A DNA stretch of 64,000 nt, from contig CAVTZA010000013.1 in NCBI GenBank assembly GCA_963739085.1, forward strand, positions 124,001-188,000, read 5' to 3'. The notes under the pieces were generated by a model, which was not told where the DNA came from, searched no databases, and saw nothing but the letters and a program-made list of their open reading frames with translations. The number at the start of each line of letters is the position of its first letter. The first letter of the stretch is position 1. The position numbers and the translations under genes are program-made. Of this stretch, positions 49,589-58,537 are shown one piece after another. This DNA comes from DATFQE01 sp963739085 (GTDB taxonomy: Bacteria > Actinomycetota > Thermoleophilia > Gaiellales > Gaiellaceae).

Positions 49589-50287
49589 CTAGCTGTCGAG
49601 CAAGCAGTAGCCCACCCCCCACACGTTCCTGACGTAGCGGGCGCCGTGCGGAGCGGCCAGCTTCCGTCGCAGCCGAGACGCATGGCTGTCCAGCGTTCGC
49701 GTGCGGCCGAGCGAGCGGAAACCCCAGACGTCGCGAAGCAGCTCGTCCTTCTTGAACACGCGCGCAGGCTCGCTCGCGAGCTTCACCAGCAGCTCGTACT
49801 CCTTGCCCGAGAGCGCCACTCGTTCGCCGCCGACCGTCACGCGCCGGGTTGGGAGGTCGACGACGATCCCGTCCGCCTCGAGCCGATCGTGCGCGGCACC
49901 GTTCGCCCGGCGCAGCACGGCGTGGATCCGGGCGAGTAGCTCCTCGTAGTGGAACGGGCGGCCGACGTAGTCGTCGCATCCGCGCTCGAAGGCGCGGACA
50001 CGGTCGACGGCGTCGGAGTCAGGCTGTCCGATCAGGATCACGGGCACGTCGCGATCCCACGAGCGGCCGGGCTCACCCTCGCGCAGCCTCCGACACAGCT
50101 CGGCTCCGGACAAGTCCGGGAGATCGTCGCCGACGAGCGCGAGATCGGGTCGCTCACGCTCCGCGAGCGCGAGCGCCTCGCCGCCGGCGGTCGCCTCGAG
50201 AACCGCGAAACCGTCCTCCGCGAGATGCCGGCTGAGAAACACCCGTGTCGCAGGCTCGGGCTCGGCGATCAGGAGGGCATTCGGCAC
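49589..50287 (-). CDS. OmpR-type response regulator with a degenerate receiver
   Basis: 232 aa. The C-terminal winged helix is normal (VALSGKEYELLVKLASEP, ending RNVWGVGYCLLD). The receiver keeps its fold but has lost its chemistry: the phospho-acceptor position in PDLALVGDDLPD is glycine (G53), the acidic pair reads AEPEP, the switch Thr position is glycine (LIGQPD), and the invariant Lys is Arg (VGRPF, R110). It should not be phosphorylated in the usual way. No kinase gene is adjacent. TAGCGT 7 nt before GTG 50287 suggests a leaderless message. Confidence 0.88.
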   Translation of the reverse strand: MPNALLIAEPEPATRVFLSRHLAEDGFAVLEATAGGEALALAERERPDLALVGDDLPDLSGAELCRRLREGEPGRSWDRDVPVILIGQPDSDAVDRVRAFERGCDDYVGRPFHYEELLARIHAVLRRANGAAHDRLEADGIVVDLPTRRVTVGGERVALSGKEYELLVKLASEPARVFKKDELLRDVWGFRSLGRTRTLDSHASRLRRKLAAPHGARYVRNVWGVGYCLLDS

Positions 50288-50294
50288 GGAGGCG

Positions 50295-50300
50295 ACGCTA
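50295..50300 (-). promoter_or_regulatory. Leaderless -10 box of the response-regulator gene
   Basis: TAGCGT on the minus strand, 7 nt before GTG 50287; TGGCGG 17 bp further upstream could serve as -35. Confidence 0.5.
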
Positions 50301-50638
50301 GTCCCGGCGCTGCGCGACCGCCAGATGTCTTTTCGCGCGAATGTGCATCAACGAATCGACAGCCGTCGGACCAGGACATGGACAGCGCAAGCACGCAAGA
50401 TGAGGGAACGCGCCCCCAAGGGGGTACGGCCCTCGGGGGCGCGTCGTCAGTCCCCGGCCCGCCAGACGGAAGACAAGTGGCAGGCCTACCAAGGAAGAAC
50501 CGAGAACGAGCGGTTTCTTGCGCAGATCGTGCGCCGGAGCTCCCGAATGCTGTGCCGCCAGGGTCGAGAGCTGGGCCGCGCGCAGCTCGTTTCGACGCTC
50601 CGCTTCGGCGGCCGGCCGGCCGAGCCGGAGAGTGCGTT
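50301..50638. other. Intergenic stretch with a strong hairpin
   Basis: About 340 nt between the UbiB-like gene and the response regulator. No frame gives a convincing protein; the longest are Arg-rich. The only structure I see is the hairpin at 50408-50444. Confidence 0.5.
50408..50444 (-). terminator. Perfect 10-bp GC hairpin
   Basis: acgcgccccc (50408-50417) pairs exactly with gggggcgcgt (50435-50444); the 17-nt loop can pair further. It lies about 195 nt downstream of the UbiB-like stop (minus strand) and before the response-regulator promoter. In the minus direction it is followed by TTCCCTCATCTT, so it could end the UbiB/secDF-side transcript. Confidence 0.5.
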
Positions 50639-52303
50639 CTAAATCCGGCCGGAGCGCAGGATCCCGAGGAAGAGCCAGATCCCGAGCACGCCCGAGAGGA
50701 CGAAGCCGATCACCGCGAGGAAGTTGATCCCGAAGATCTCGGGCCCGGTCGTCACGAAGGCGCCGAGCAGGCTCGACCCGATGAGCCCGCCCGCGACGAT
50801 CATCGCCACGATCAGGCGGTTGAAGACGATGTCGACCTTCTGCATGAGCTCGTCGAGCCCCTTGTGGACGAAGCCAACCTCGATCTGGCCGTCGCGGACC
50901 TCCTCGAGGATGTCGTGCACCTGATACGGGAGCTCCCGCGCGATCTGCGTCAGGTTGACCGCCTCCCGCGTGGCGCCCTGCGCGAGCCGCCGCGGCGTGA
51001 AGCGCCGGATCATCAGGCTGCGCGCGTACGGCTTCGCCACCTCGAAGACGTTGAACTCCGGGTAGAGCTCGACCCCGACCGAGCCGAGCGTCGCCACCGC
51101 GCGGTCCATCATCAGGAAGCGCGTCGGCAGCTTGAGGTTGACGCGGTAGATGAGCGAGAAGCCCTCGCGGATCACCTGCATCGGGTCGATGTCGGACAAC
51201 CGCGCGCCGTAGTAGCGGTAGAACAGCTCGCGCAGCTCGGCGACGAACTGCTCCTCGTGCTCGGGCGGGTAGCGCACGCCCAGGTCGGCGAGGCGCTTCG
51301 GGAGGACGTCGATGTTCTCGTTGGCAGCGTCGATGAAGAGCCTGGTCGCCTTGGCGATGTCCGAGTCGGTCAGCTTGCCGGCGAGCCCGAAGTCGACGAG
51401 CCCGATGCGGTCCGGTCTGCCGAGCACGAGGATGTTGGCCGGGTGGGGGTCGCCGTGGAAGAACCCGTGACGGAAGATCATCGTCATCCACGCCTCGGTC
51501 ATCAGGTACGCGAGCCGGCGGCGGTCCTCGGTCGTCCAGTCGAGCTCGTCGATGTCTGCAACCTGCGTGCCTTCGAGGTACTCGAGCGTGAGCACGCGTG
51601 TGCGGGTGTAGGTCCAGTAGACGCGCGGGATCCGCACGTGCGGGTGGCCTGCGAAGTTCCGGCGGAAGGTCTCGGCGTTCCGCCCCTCGAGCCGGTAGTC
51701 CAGCTCCTGGCGGATCGACCGGGCGAACTCGTCGACCAGGTCGCGCGTGTCGATGAAGTCGAGCGCACGGACGCGCTCCTTCGCGATGCGCGCCGCCTGA
51801 TAGAGGAGCGAGAGGTCGGCCTCGATCTGGCGCGGGGCCCCAGGACGCTGCACCTTGACTGCGACCCGGTGCCCGTTCGGTAGCACCGCCCGGTGCACCT
51901 GGCCGATCGAGGCTGCGGCCATTGGCGTCTTCTCGAACTCGAGGAAGAGCCGCTCGACCGGCTGCTCGAGCTCCTCCTCGATCGTCTCGGCGGCCGCCTC
52001 GTACGGGAAGGGGCGCACGTCGTCCTGCAGCCCGCGAAGCTCCGCGATGATGTCCGGCGGCAGCACGTCGGGCCGCATGGACAGGAGCTGGCCGAACTTG
52101 ACGAAGGTCGGCCCGAGCTCGTCGAGCATCTCCCGGAGCCGGCGACCGCGCTCCGATGCCGGAGCCTCGACCTCGTCGCCGTTTCGGCCCGGGATCAGGT
52201 AGCCGAGCCGGTTGCGCCGGAAGACGTATCCGAAGCCGTGCCGGACGGCGACCTGGGCGATCTCGGACAGCCGCCCGAGGTTGCGCGGAGGCGCCTGCGC
52301 CAT
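50639..52303 (-). CDS. UbiB/ABC1/ADCK-family atypical kinase
   Basis: 554 aa. Family hallmarks: KxGQ helix in GPTFVKFGQLLSMRPD, Ala-rich loop AAASIGQVHRAVLPNG, LTLEYLEGTQV, catalytic HGDPHPANI and metal-binding GLVDFGLAG. Two hydrophobic spans close the protein (IVAMIVAGGLIGSSLLGAFV and LAVIGFVLSGVLGIWLFLGI), so it is membrane-anchored. Relatives support ubiquinone or other isoprenoid lipid metabolism; in actinobacteria the pathway is not defined and menaquinone is more likely present. ATG 52303 begins MAQAPPRNLGRL. Two small genes lie directly upstream on the same strand. Confidence 0.92.
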   Translation of the reverse strand: MAQAPPRNLGRLSEIAQVAVRHGFGYVFRRNRLGYLIPGRNGDEVEAPASERGRRLREMLDELGPTFVKFGQLLSMRPDVLPPDIIAELRGLQDDVRPFPYEAAAETIEEELEQPVERLFLEFEKTPMAAASIGQVHRAVLPNGHRVAVKVQRPGAPRQIEADLSLLYQAARIAKERVRALDFIDTRDLVDEFARSIRQELDYRLEGRNAETFRRNFAGHPHVRIPRVYWTYTRTRVLTLEYLEGTQVADIDELDWTTEDRRRLAYLMTEAWMTMIFRHGFFHGDPHPANILVLGRPDRIGLVDFGLAGKLTDSDIAKATRLFIDAANENIDVLPKRLADLGVRYPPEHEEQFVAELRELFYRYYGARLSDIDPMQVIREGFSLIYRVNLKLPTRFLMMDRAVATLGSVGVELYPEFNVFEVAKPYARSLMIRRFTPRRLAQGATREAVNLTQIARELPYQVHDILEEVRDGQIEVGFVHKGLDELMQKVDIVFNRLIVAMIVAGGLIGSSLLGAFVTTGPEIFGINFLAVIGFVLSGVLGIWLFLGILRSGRI

Positions 52304-52323
52304 GCCCTCAGTGTGACAGTCGG

Positions 52324-52521
52324 TTAGGAGGGTCGGCCCTGGCGCTGCCGCCAGCGGTGCAGAGTCTTCGACTTGCCCGCCGACTTCGGCTGCGGCGGCT
52401 TCGGCTTCGGCTCGTTCTCCTCGAGCCAGCGCGCAGCGTCGTCGTCGGGTTCGATCCCGACCGTGCGCTCGCGCTCGCCCCGCTTCTGCGCCCGCCGCTC
52501 GCTCGGCCGGAGCTTCTTCAC
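52324..52521 (-). CDS. 65-aa highly charged protein
   Basis: Starts MKKLRPSERRAQKRGERERT, has an acidic centre (EPDDDAARWLEENEP) and a Pro/Lys/Arg-rich end. No hydrophobic core, so it is probably disordered. ATG 52521 overlaps the stop of the phasin-like gene by 4 nt, and the UbiB-like gene starts 20 nt downstream. Conserved position would be the best sign of function; none is known to me. Confidence 0.65.
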   Translation of the reverse strand: MKKLRPSERRAQKRGERERTVGIEPDDDAARWLEENEPKPKPPQPKSAGKSKTLHRWRQRQGRPS

Positions 52522-52826
52522 GCCGGGCGGCCGTCCGCGTCGCGAGGCGGGCCCTCGAGGAGCCGGAGTCGGTGCTCGAGCTGCGCCAGCCTGAGCTCCA
52601 CCTCGTCGAGCTCGTCTCGCGTGACGAGGCCGAGCTCGCGGAAGAAGCCCTCCATCGCGGCGCCCGCCCGTTCGCCGGCGCGGACCGCATCGCCCTTCCA
52701 GCGCCTCGCGAGCTGATCGGCAAGGCTTCGCACCTCGTCCGCCCGCTCGGAAGTCAATCCGGCTGAGCCCGCGGCCGCGACGACCAGCTGCTCGAAGGAC
52801 TCCCTGAGGCTAGCGGGCTCGGCCAT
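52518..52826 (-). CDS. Phasin-like helical protein, 102 aa
   Basis: Composed of amphipathic helices: SLRESFEQLVVAAAGSAG, SLADQLARRWKGDAVRAGER, MEGFFRELGLVTRDELDEVE, then a short coiled coil (LRLAQLEHRLRLLEG). This is the architecture of phasin/PhaF-like or poly-helical accessory proteins in which the last coiled coil oligomerises. Function unproven. It overlaps the end of secDF by 17 nt and the 65-aa gene by 4 nt, linking the secDF transcript with the UbiB-like gene. Confidence 0.7.
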   Translation of the reverse strand: MAEPASLRESFEQLVVAAAGSAGLTSERADEVRSLADQLARRWKGDAVRAGERAGAAMEGFFRELGLVTRDELDEVELRLAQLEHRLRLLEGPPRDADGRPA

Positions 52827-55581
52827 GCGGCCTCGCGCGGCGGCGCTGGCGGCGCTTCTCCCGCCGTGCGGCAGCCGCGCCGTCGCCGTCGCCGTCCTCA
52901 GGAGCGGCGCCGTCGCCGCCTACCGGAGCCGCCGCGACCGGGGCGACCGGCTGCGGGGCAACAACCGGCTGCGCGTCCAGCGCACCGACCCCGCCCTCGA
53001 GGACCACGTCGCCGACGGTGCCCTTCCGCCGCGCGTACTCGGGCTCGCGCTCCTTCCACCAGGAGAGCAGCGGGGCGGCGATGAAGATCGAGGAGTAGGC
53101 GCCCGACCCGATGCCGATGAGCAGCGCGAACGCGAAATCCTTGAGCGTGTCGCCGCCGAAGATCAGCAGCGAGGCGACCGGGAGCAGCGTGATGAACGTC
53201 GTGGCCAGCGAGCGGCGAACGGTCTCCCACAGCGAGACGTTGGCGATCGTCGCGAACGAGGAGCGCCGCATCAACGGCACGTTCTCGCGGATCCGGTCGA
53301 AGATGATGATCGTGTCGTAGATCGAGTAACCGAGGACGGTCAGCACCGCCGCAACGGTCGACGTCGTCACCTCCCTCCCCGTCAGCGAGTAGATCCCGAC
53401 GGTGATCAGCACGTCGTGCGCCAGCGCGACGAGGATCGGGACGGCGTACTTGAAGTCGAAGCGGATCGTCGTGTAGAGGACGATCAAGAGCAGCGAGACG
53501 ATGATCGCGACGATCGCGGAGTTGGCGATCTGGCGGCCGAAGCTCTCGGACACGTTCTGCACCTGGAGGCTGGCGGCCCCGAACTCGTCCTCGAGCTGCG
53601 TGCGCAGCTGCCCCTGTTCCGCGGTCGTGAGCGACTCGGCGCGGATCTGGAAGCCGCGGTACTTGCCGTCGACGGAGTTTCCGCGGCCCTGGACGACTGC
53701 GTTGCGGCCGGCGATCGGTTTCGCCACGTCGGCGACCGTCCCCACGGCCTCGGGCTGGTTGGCGCTGAACGTCACCTGCGTGCCGCCCTTGAAGTCGATG
53801 CCGAGGTTGAGGCCGCGCACGGCGAGGGAGGCAATCGAGATCGCGACGACCACGCCTGCGATCGCGAACCAGGTTCTGCGCCGGCCGATGAAGTCGATCT
53901 GCAGCCAACGCCCTTTCTGCTGCCCTGCGGCGCCCATGAAGCGGGGGTCCTCGAACCAGGAGAAGTTCGCGAGCAGCGCGAGCATCGCCCGCGTCGCCGC
54001 CACGGCGGTGATCAGCGAGATCGCGGTACCGACGAGCAGCATCAGCGCGAAGCCCTTGACCCCGGCGGTCGCGACGGCGAAGAGCACGAGCGCCGTGATC
54101 GCCGTCACGACGTTCGCGTCGATGATCGTGTTGAAGCCCTTCTTGTAGCCGGTGGAAATCGCGGCCCGCACGGATCTCCCCGCGCGAGCCTCTTCTTTGA
54201 TTCGTTCGAAGATGACGACGTTCGCGTCCGCCGCGACACCGATCGTCAGGATCATTCCCGCAAACCCCGGGAGCGTCAGCGTGACGTCCAGGATCAGAAT
54301 CGCGGCGTACAGGAAAGCGGCGTAGATGCCGAGACCGATGACGGCGACCACACCGAGCAGGCGGTAGAAGAGAAGCAGGAAGAGCGCAACGACCACGAGG
54401 CCGGCGATGGCGGCCTTCTCGGCCTCGGCCAGCGAGTCGCGGCCCAGCGTCGCGGAGACGTCGGTGCGGTCGATCTGCTGGAACTCGATCGGCAGCGCAC
54501 CGGTCTGCAGCACGAGCGCGAGGTCCTTGGCCTCGCCGATGTCGCCGATGCCCGTGATCTGGGCGCCGTTGTCGCCGGGGATGCCGTCGGGGTTCTCATC
54601 GGGGTCGACGGTCGGCGCCGACTTGATCTCGCCGTCGAGGACGATCGCGAAGCTGTCGAGGACCTTGCCGCGGCCCTGCGAGGACTTGATCCGGCTGCTG
54701 TTGACGATGTCGCGCGTGACGTCGTGGAACTTCTTCGCGCCCTTGCTGGTGAAGTCCATGAGCACGATCGGCTCGCCGTTCTGGCCGAAGTCCTGCCGCG
54801 TCCCGGAGAGCTTGAGGTCCTCGCCGGTCATCTCCGGGACCGGGTTCTCCTTGTCGTTCGGCTGGTAGCGCAGGAGGTAGAAGTAGTTCTGCGTCGGCGG
54901 GGCCTCCGCCACGCCCGGGCAGTAGCGCTCGCCGATGCCGCAGGTGAGCACGATCTGCCCCTCGGGGACGCCCATGAACTTCCAGCCCTTGGGCAGCTCG
55001 CCGTCCTTGAGCTGCTGCTTGACCCGCGGCAGGTTGCGGATCTCGGCCTTGGTCGGCAGCGGCCCGGCGACACGCTTCTTGTTCTGGTCGAAGAGGTACC
55101 ACTCGCGCGCGTTGTCGTTCTTGATCAGCGACTGCTGCCCGGCGAGCAGGTTGAAGATGCTCGTATTCGGAACCGGGTCGCCCTGTGCGCTCCGCGACGG
55201 CCCGAGCAGGTTGGCCTCGAGCTTGTACAACTCGAGCTGCGCGGTCTTGCCGATGATCTTCGTCGCGCGGTCGGGGTCGGTGACACCCGGCAGCTGGATC
55301 ACGATCTGGTCCTTGCCCTGCTTGCGCACTTCGGTCTCGGAGACGCCGAGCTTGTCGATCCGGTCGCGGATGACCGAAACGGAGCGGTCGAGGTCGGCGC
55401 CGGTCAGCGCGCGGCCCTTCGGCGGCTGCGCCTGGAGCACGACCTCGAGGCCGCCCTGCAGGTCGAGGCCGAGCCTCGGGCCCTTGTGCACCGGCGAGCC
55501 CGGGATCGCAAGCAGCGCCACGCCGATCAGAGCGGCGAGGATCAGTCCTACGAAGACGAGATTGGAGCGCCGAGTAGACAT
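52810..55581 (-). CDS. secDF: Fused SecD-SecF protein-export subunit
   Basis: 923-residue membrane protein that uses the proton gradient to pull proteins through SecYEG. The SecD part spans residues 1-565 (start NLVFVGLILAALIGVALLAI, LGLDLQGGLEVVL, large periplasmic domain, GVAADANVVIFERIKEE). The SecF part follows (LNLGIDFKGGTQVTFSANQ, LTVLGYSIYDTIIIFDRIRE). Twelve spans in total. The last ~60 residues are a Pro/Ala/Gly-rich linker and a basic end (REKRRQRRRARPHGR), an unusual cytoplasmic tail. It is preceded by yajC, which is normal. Confidence 0.95.
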   Translation of the reverse strand: MSTRRSNLVFVGLILAALIGVALLAIPGSPVHKGPRLGLDLQGGLEVVLQAQPPKGRALTGADLDRSVSVIRDRIDKLGVSETEVRKQGKDQIVIQLPGVTDPDRATKIIGKTAQLELYKLEANLLGPSRSAQGDPVPNTSIFNLLAGQQSLIKNDNAREWYLFDQNKKRVAGPLPTKAEIRNLPRVKQQLKDGELPKGWKFMGVPEGQIVLTCGIGERYCPGVAEAPPTQNYFYLLRYQPNDKENPVPEMTGEDLKLSGTRQDFGQNGEPIVLMDFTSKGAKKFHDVTRDIVNSSRIKSSQGRGKVLDSFAIVLDGEIKSAPTVDPDENPDGIPGDNGAQITGIGDIGEAKDLALVLQTGALPIEFQQIDRTDVSATLGRDSLAEAEKAAIAGLVVVALFLLLFYRLLGVVAVIGLGIYAAFLYAAILILDVTLTLPGFAGMILTIGVAADANVVIFERIKEEARAGRSVRAAISTGYKKGFNTIIDANVVTAITALVLFAVATAGVKGFALMLLVGTAISLITAVAATRAMLALLANFSWFEDPRFMGAAGQQKGRWLQIDFIGRRRTWFAIAGVVVAISIASLAVRGLNLGIDFKGGTQVTFSANQPEAVGTVADVAKPIAGRNAVVQGRGNSVDGKYRGFQIRAESLTTAEQGQLRTQLEDEFGAASLQVQNVSESFGRQIANSAIVAIIVSLLLIVLYTTIRFDFKYAVPILVALAHDVLITVGIYSLTGREVTTSTVAAVLTVLGYSIYDTIIIFDRIRENVPLMRRSSFATIANVSLWETVRRSLATTFITLLPVASLLIFGGDTLKDFAFALLIGIGSGAYSSIFIAAPLLSWWKEREPEYARRKGTVGDVVLEGGVGALDAQPVVAPQPVAPVAAAPVGGDGAAPEDGDGDGAAAARREKRRQRRRARPHGRAR

Positions 55582-55599
55582 GGAACGCGGGCAAACAGG

Positions 55600-55917
55600 T
55601 TAGCTGCGGTCCGGCTCGATCGGGGTGGCCGGAGCCCCCTGATTTACCTCCTCTTGATCTTTCTCGTCCGGCGTGATCACCCCGGCGATCGCTCCGCGCG
55701 CGATCCGGACCGTTGTCTCCGGCGCGATCTCGACGGTGAGCACGTCGTCGTCGATTCGCAGGATGCGGCCGTAGAGCCCGCCGGCGGTGACGATCTCGTC
55801 GTTCTCGGCCAGGCGCCCGATCATCGACGTGTGCTCGGAGGCCCGGCGGCGCTGCGGGCGGATCACGAGCAGCCAGAACAGCCCGAAAACGACCACGATG
55901 AGGATCAGCGGCTCCAT
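55600..55917 (-). CDS. yajC: Preprotein translocase subunit YajC
   Basis: 105 aa, one N-terminal span (LILIVVVFGLFWLLVIRPQ) followed by the YajC domain (QRRRASEHTSMIGRLAENDE, then VTAGGLYGRILRIDDD). Part of the SecDF-YajC complex. ATG 55917 overlaps the end of tgt by 13 nt and secDF begins 19 nt downstream. Confidence 0.95.
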   Translation of the reverse strand: MEPLILIVVVFGLFWLLVIRPQRRRASEHTSMIGRLAENDEIVTAGGLYGRILRIDDDVLTVEIAPETTVRIARGAIAGVITPDEKDQEEVNQGAPATPIEPDRS

Positions 55918-57036
55918 GCGGGCTCCACGGGCTCCTGGGCGAGTCGCGCGACCACGTCCGCCTTGAACGATGCCAGTTGGCCGCGCTCGATCGCCGCGCG
56001 CGCGTCCGCGGTGAGGCGGAGGAGGTACCGGAGGTTGTGCAGCGTCAGCAGCCGCGGGCCCAGGATCTCCTGCTGGTTGACGAGGTGGCGGATGTATGCG
56101 CGCGAGAAGCGCCGGCACGCGAGGCAGTCGCAGTCCTCGTCGAGTGGGCGCGGGTCGCGGGCGAAGCGGGCGTTCTTCAGGTTCAGGCGCCCGTTGGCGG
56201 TGACCGCCGTCCCCGTGCGGCCGAGGCGGGTCGGCAGCACGCAGTCGAACATGTCGATCCCGCGCTCGATCACCTCGAGGATGCCCTCGGGGTCGCCGAT
56301 GCCCATGAAGTAGCGCGCCTTGTCCTCGGGCAGCAGCGGCGCCGCCCAGCCGACCGCCTCGAACATGTGCTCGCGGCTCTCGCCCACGCTGAGCCCACCG
56401 AGCGCGTTGCCGTCGAAGTCGAGCGCCACGATCTCCTCGATCGAGCGCCTGCGGAGCTCTCGGTCGGCGCCGCCCTGGGCGATCCCGAACACGAGCTGCC
56501 CCTCCGTCCGGCGGCGCGGCCCGCTGGCGGGCCGCCCAGACGGCGGTCAGCCGCGTCGCCTCCGCCAGCTCGGCACGGCCGACGTTCGCGGGCGGACAGA
56601 CGTCGAGGCACATGGCGATGTCGGAGCCGAGCTTCCGCTGGATCTCGGCGGCCAGCTCGGGAGTGAAGCGCTCGGCCGTGCCGTCGTACACCGAGCGAAA
56701 CGTGACGCCTCCGTCGTCCACGCGCTGCAGCGTGTCGCGGAGCGAGAAGACCTGGAAGCCGCCGGAATCGGTGAGGATCGGACCGTCCCAGCCCATGAAG
56801 CGGTGCAGGCCGCCGAGCTCCTCGACGACGTCCTCACCGGGCTTGAAGTGCAGGTGGTACGTATTGCCGAGGACGACCGACGCGCCGAGCGCGCGCAGCT
56901 CGTCCGGATCGACCCCCTTGACGGTGCCCTTCGTGCCGACGGGCATGAACGCCGGGGTCGGAATCTCCCCATGTGCGGTGCGCAAGACGCCCGCTCGCGC
57001 AGCCCCGTCCGTTGCGGTCACGGCGAACGCGGTCAT
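55905..57036 (-). CDS. tgt: tRNA-guanine transglycosylase, one inserted base
   Basis: Exchanges guanine-34 of tRNAs for preQ1 in queuosine synthesis, 376 aa after correction. DSGGFQVFSL contains the catalytic aspartate, and the zinc site CDCLACRRFSRAYIRHL is intact. The frame breaks in the C-run at 56499-56502: removing one base turns GGGAARVRDRPG into GQLVFGIAQGGAD, the family sequence. ATG 57036 begins MTAFAVTATDGAARAG and lies at the foot of a palindrome (57035-57061). Order queA-tgt-yajC-secDF is classical. Confidence 0.92.
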
Positions 57037-57061
57037 GTCCAGGGGTCTGGCCCCCTGACAT
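57035..57061. repeat. 27-bp palindrome at the tgt start codon
   Basis: atgtccagggg and ccccctgacat pair around a 5-nt loop with one bulge; the tgt ATG forms the last bases of the 3' arm in the minus-strand mRNA. It may hide the start codon, or be a short repetitive extragenic palindrome of the GGGGTC-GACCCC type. Confidence 0.5.
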
Positions 57062-57120
57062 GGCTCTCGAGGGCATGTCGTGTGTGCCGAATGTGTGACG
57101 AAGCGTCCACAGGCACCTTT

Positions 57121-58057
57121 CTAATGGACGAGCATGGCGTCGCCGAACGAGTAGAAGCGGTAGCGCTCGGCAATGGCCAGGCGGTAGAGCTCGCGGGTCT
57201 CGTCCTCTCCGGCGAAGGCCATGACGAGCGCCAACAGCGTGGACCGAGGAAGGTGGAAGTTGGTCAGCAATGCATCGACGCGGCGGAACTCGAAGCCTGC
57301 CGTGATGAAGAGGTCGGTTCGGCCCTCGAGCGGCGCGTCTCGCGCGAGCGATTCGAGCACGCGCACCGTCGTCGTCCCGACCGCGAGGACACGCTCTGCG
57401 CCGTCGATCCGCCGCTTCGCCTCGGGCAGCACGCGATAGCGCTCGCCGTGGAGGCGATGGTCGTCCAGGTCCTCGACCGCCACCGGCCGAAAGGTGTCGA
57501 GGCCGACGTGCAACGTGACGTACTCGACGTCGAGCCGGCTCGAGGAGCTCAGGGGTGAAGTGCAGGCCCGCCGTCGGCGCCGCCGCGGAGCCCGCCTCGT
57601 CGGCGTAGACCGTCTGGTAGCGACCCGGGTCCTCGAGGGGCTCGGTGATGTACGGCGGCAGCGGCGCCTCGCCGGACGGCTCGCCTTCGAGGCGCAGCCG
57701 CCAGCGGCCCTCGCCGAGGTGCTCGATCAGCTCGACCGGCCCGTACCGGCGGCCCGGCCGGAGCTTGCGCGTCGGCCGAGCCAGACCCTCCCAGAGACCG
57801 TTCTCGCCGACGCGCTCGACGAGTAGCACCTCGCCGCGCGGCTGCTCGATCGGGATCCGCGCGGGCACCACCCGCGTGTCGTTCGCGACCACGAGCTCGC
57901 CCTTGACCAGCTCGTCCGGCAGCTCCGAGAAACGGCGGTGGCGAACCTCCCCGGAGGCGCGCTCGTAGACGAGCAGGCGCGACTCGTCGCGCCGGTCGAG
58001 CGGACGCTGCGCGATCAGTTCCGAGGGCAGCTCGTAGTCGAGTTCGGCAACCTTCAT
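57121..58057 (-). CDS. queA: S-adenosylmethionine:tRNA ribosyltransferase-isomerase, one inserted base
   Basis: Builds epoxyqueuosine from preQ1-tRNA, 311 aa after correction. Markers: DYELPSELIAQRPLDRRDES at the start, ANDTRVVPARI, SAAAPTAGLHFTPELL and the end TNFHLPRSTLLALVMAFAG. In the run gagccggctcg (about 57534-57538) one extra base shifts the frame; removal gives LLERLDVEYVTLHVGLDTF. ATG 58057 begins MKVAELDYEL. It shares an overlapping divergent promoter with the coiled-coil gene at 58088. Ends 84 nt before tgt. Confidence 0.92.
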
Positions 58058-58071
58058 TCCGTCCGGCGGCC

Positions 58072-58081
58072 ACGGTATCTT
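58072..58081. promoter_or_regulatory. Overlapping divergent -10 boxes
   Basis: TATCTT on the plus strand (58076-58081) lies 6 nt before ATG 58088; TACCGT on the minus strand (58077-58072) faces queA, 14 nt from its ATG. Both contain the GGTATC/GATACC core also seen at 15654-15660. Confidence 0.45.
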
Positions 58082-58087
58082 TCGCCC

Positions 58088-58534
58088 ATGGACGAAGCTG
58101 CCATCCAACGTGCGAAGGAGCGTCTGGCGGCGGCCGCCGAAGGGCGCGTCGAGCCGGGCGACGTGCAGGCGACGCTCGAGCGCGCACGGGCGCAGATCGA
58201 GGCGCTCGCCGACCTCGCGGCGCAGATCGAGACGTCGCTGCCGGGCCGGGTCAGCGAGGCCGTTCGGGAAGGTCTCCAGGCCGAGGTCATCCCCGTCGGC
58301 CGCCACATCGCGGAGGTGCGAGGGCTGGCCGGCCAGACGATCCGTCGGCTCGAGCGGATGGAGGGCGACCTGCTGGCCGAGCGGCACGCCCGCCTCGACG
58401 ACCTCGCGCTGCTCGTCGACCTGATCACGTCGGGCTGGAAGGGTGTCGACGAACGGCTCGCCCGCCTCGAGGAACGGCTCGAGGACAGCAAGGGCGCGAT
58501 CGTCTACCGCATCGAAGAGCGCCGCAGCAGTTAG
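58088..58534 (+). CDS. 148-aa coiled-coil protein
   Basis: Almost wholly helical and charged: MDEAAIQRAKERLAAAAEGR, then QATLERARAQIEALADLAAQ and a C-terminal coiled coil (ARLDDLALLVDLITSGWKGV, ERLARLEERLEDSKG). No membrane segment or catalytic motif. Family not recognised. TATCTT 6 nt before the ATG suggests a leaderless message. It converges on the UbiA-family gene with 3 nt between stop codons. Confidence 0.65.
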   Translation: MDEAAIQRAKERLAAAAEGRVEPGDVQATLERARAQIEALADLAAQIETSLPGRVSEAVREGLQAEVIPVGRHIAEVRGLAGQTIRRLERMEGDLLAERHARLDDLALLVDLITSGWKGVDERLARLEERLEDSKGAIVYRIEERRSS

Positions 58535-58537
58535 CGC

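Noticed and set aside
52825..56313. Very long plus-strand open frame (over 1,100 codons)
   Set aside because: It is the antisense of secDF, yajC and tgt; the translation is Arg/Asp/Glu/His-rich with no domain.
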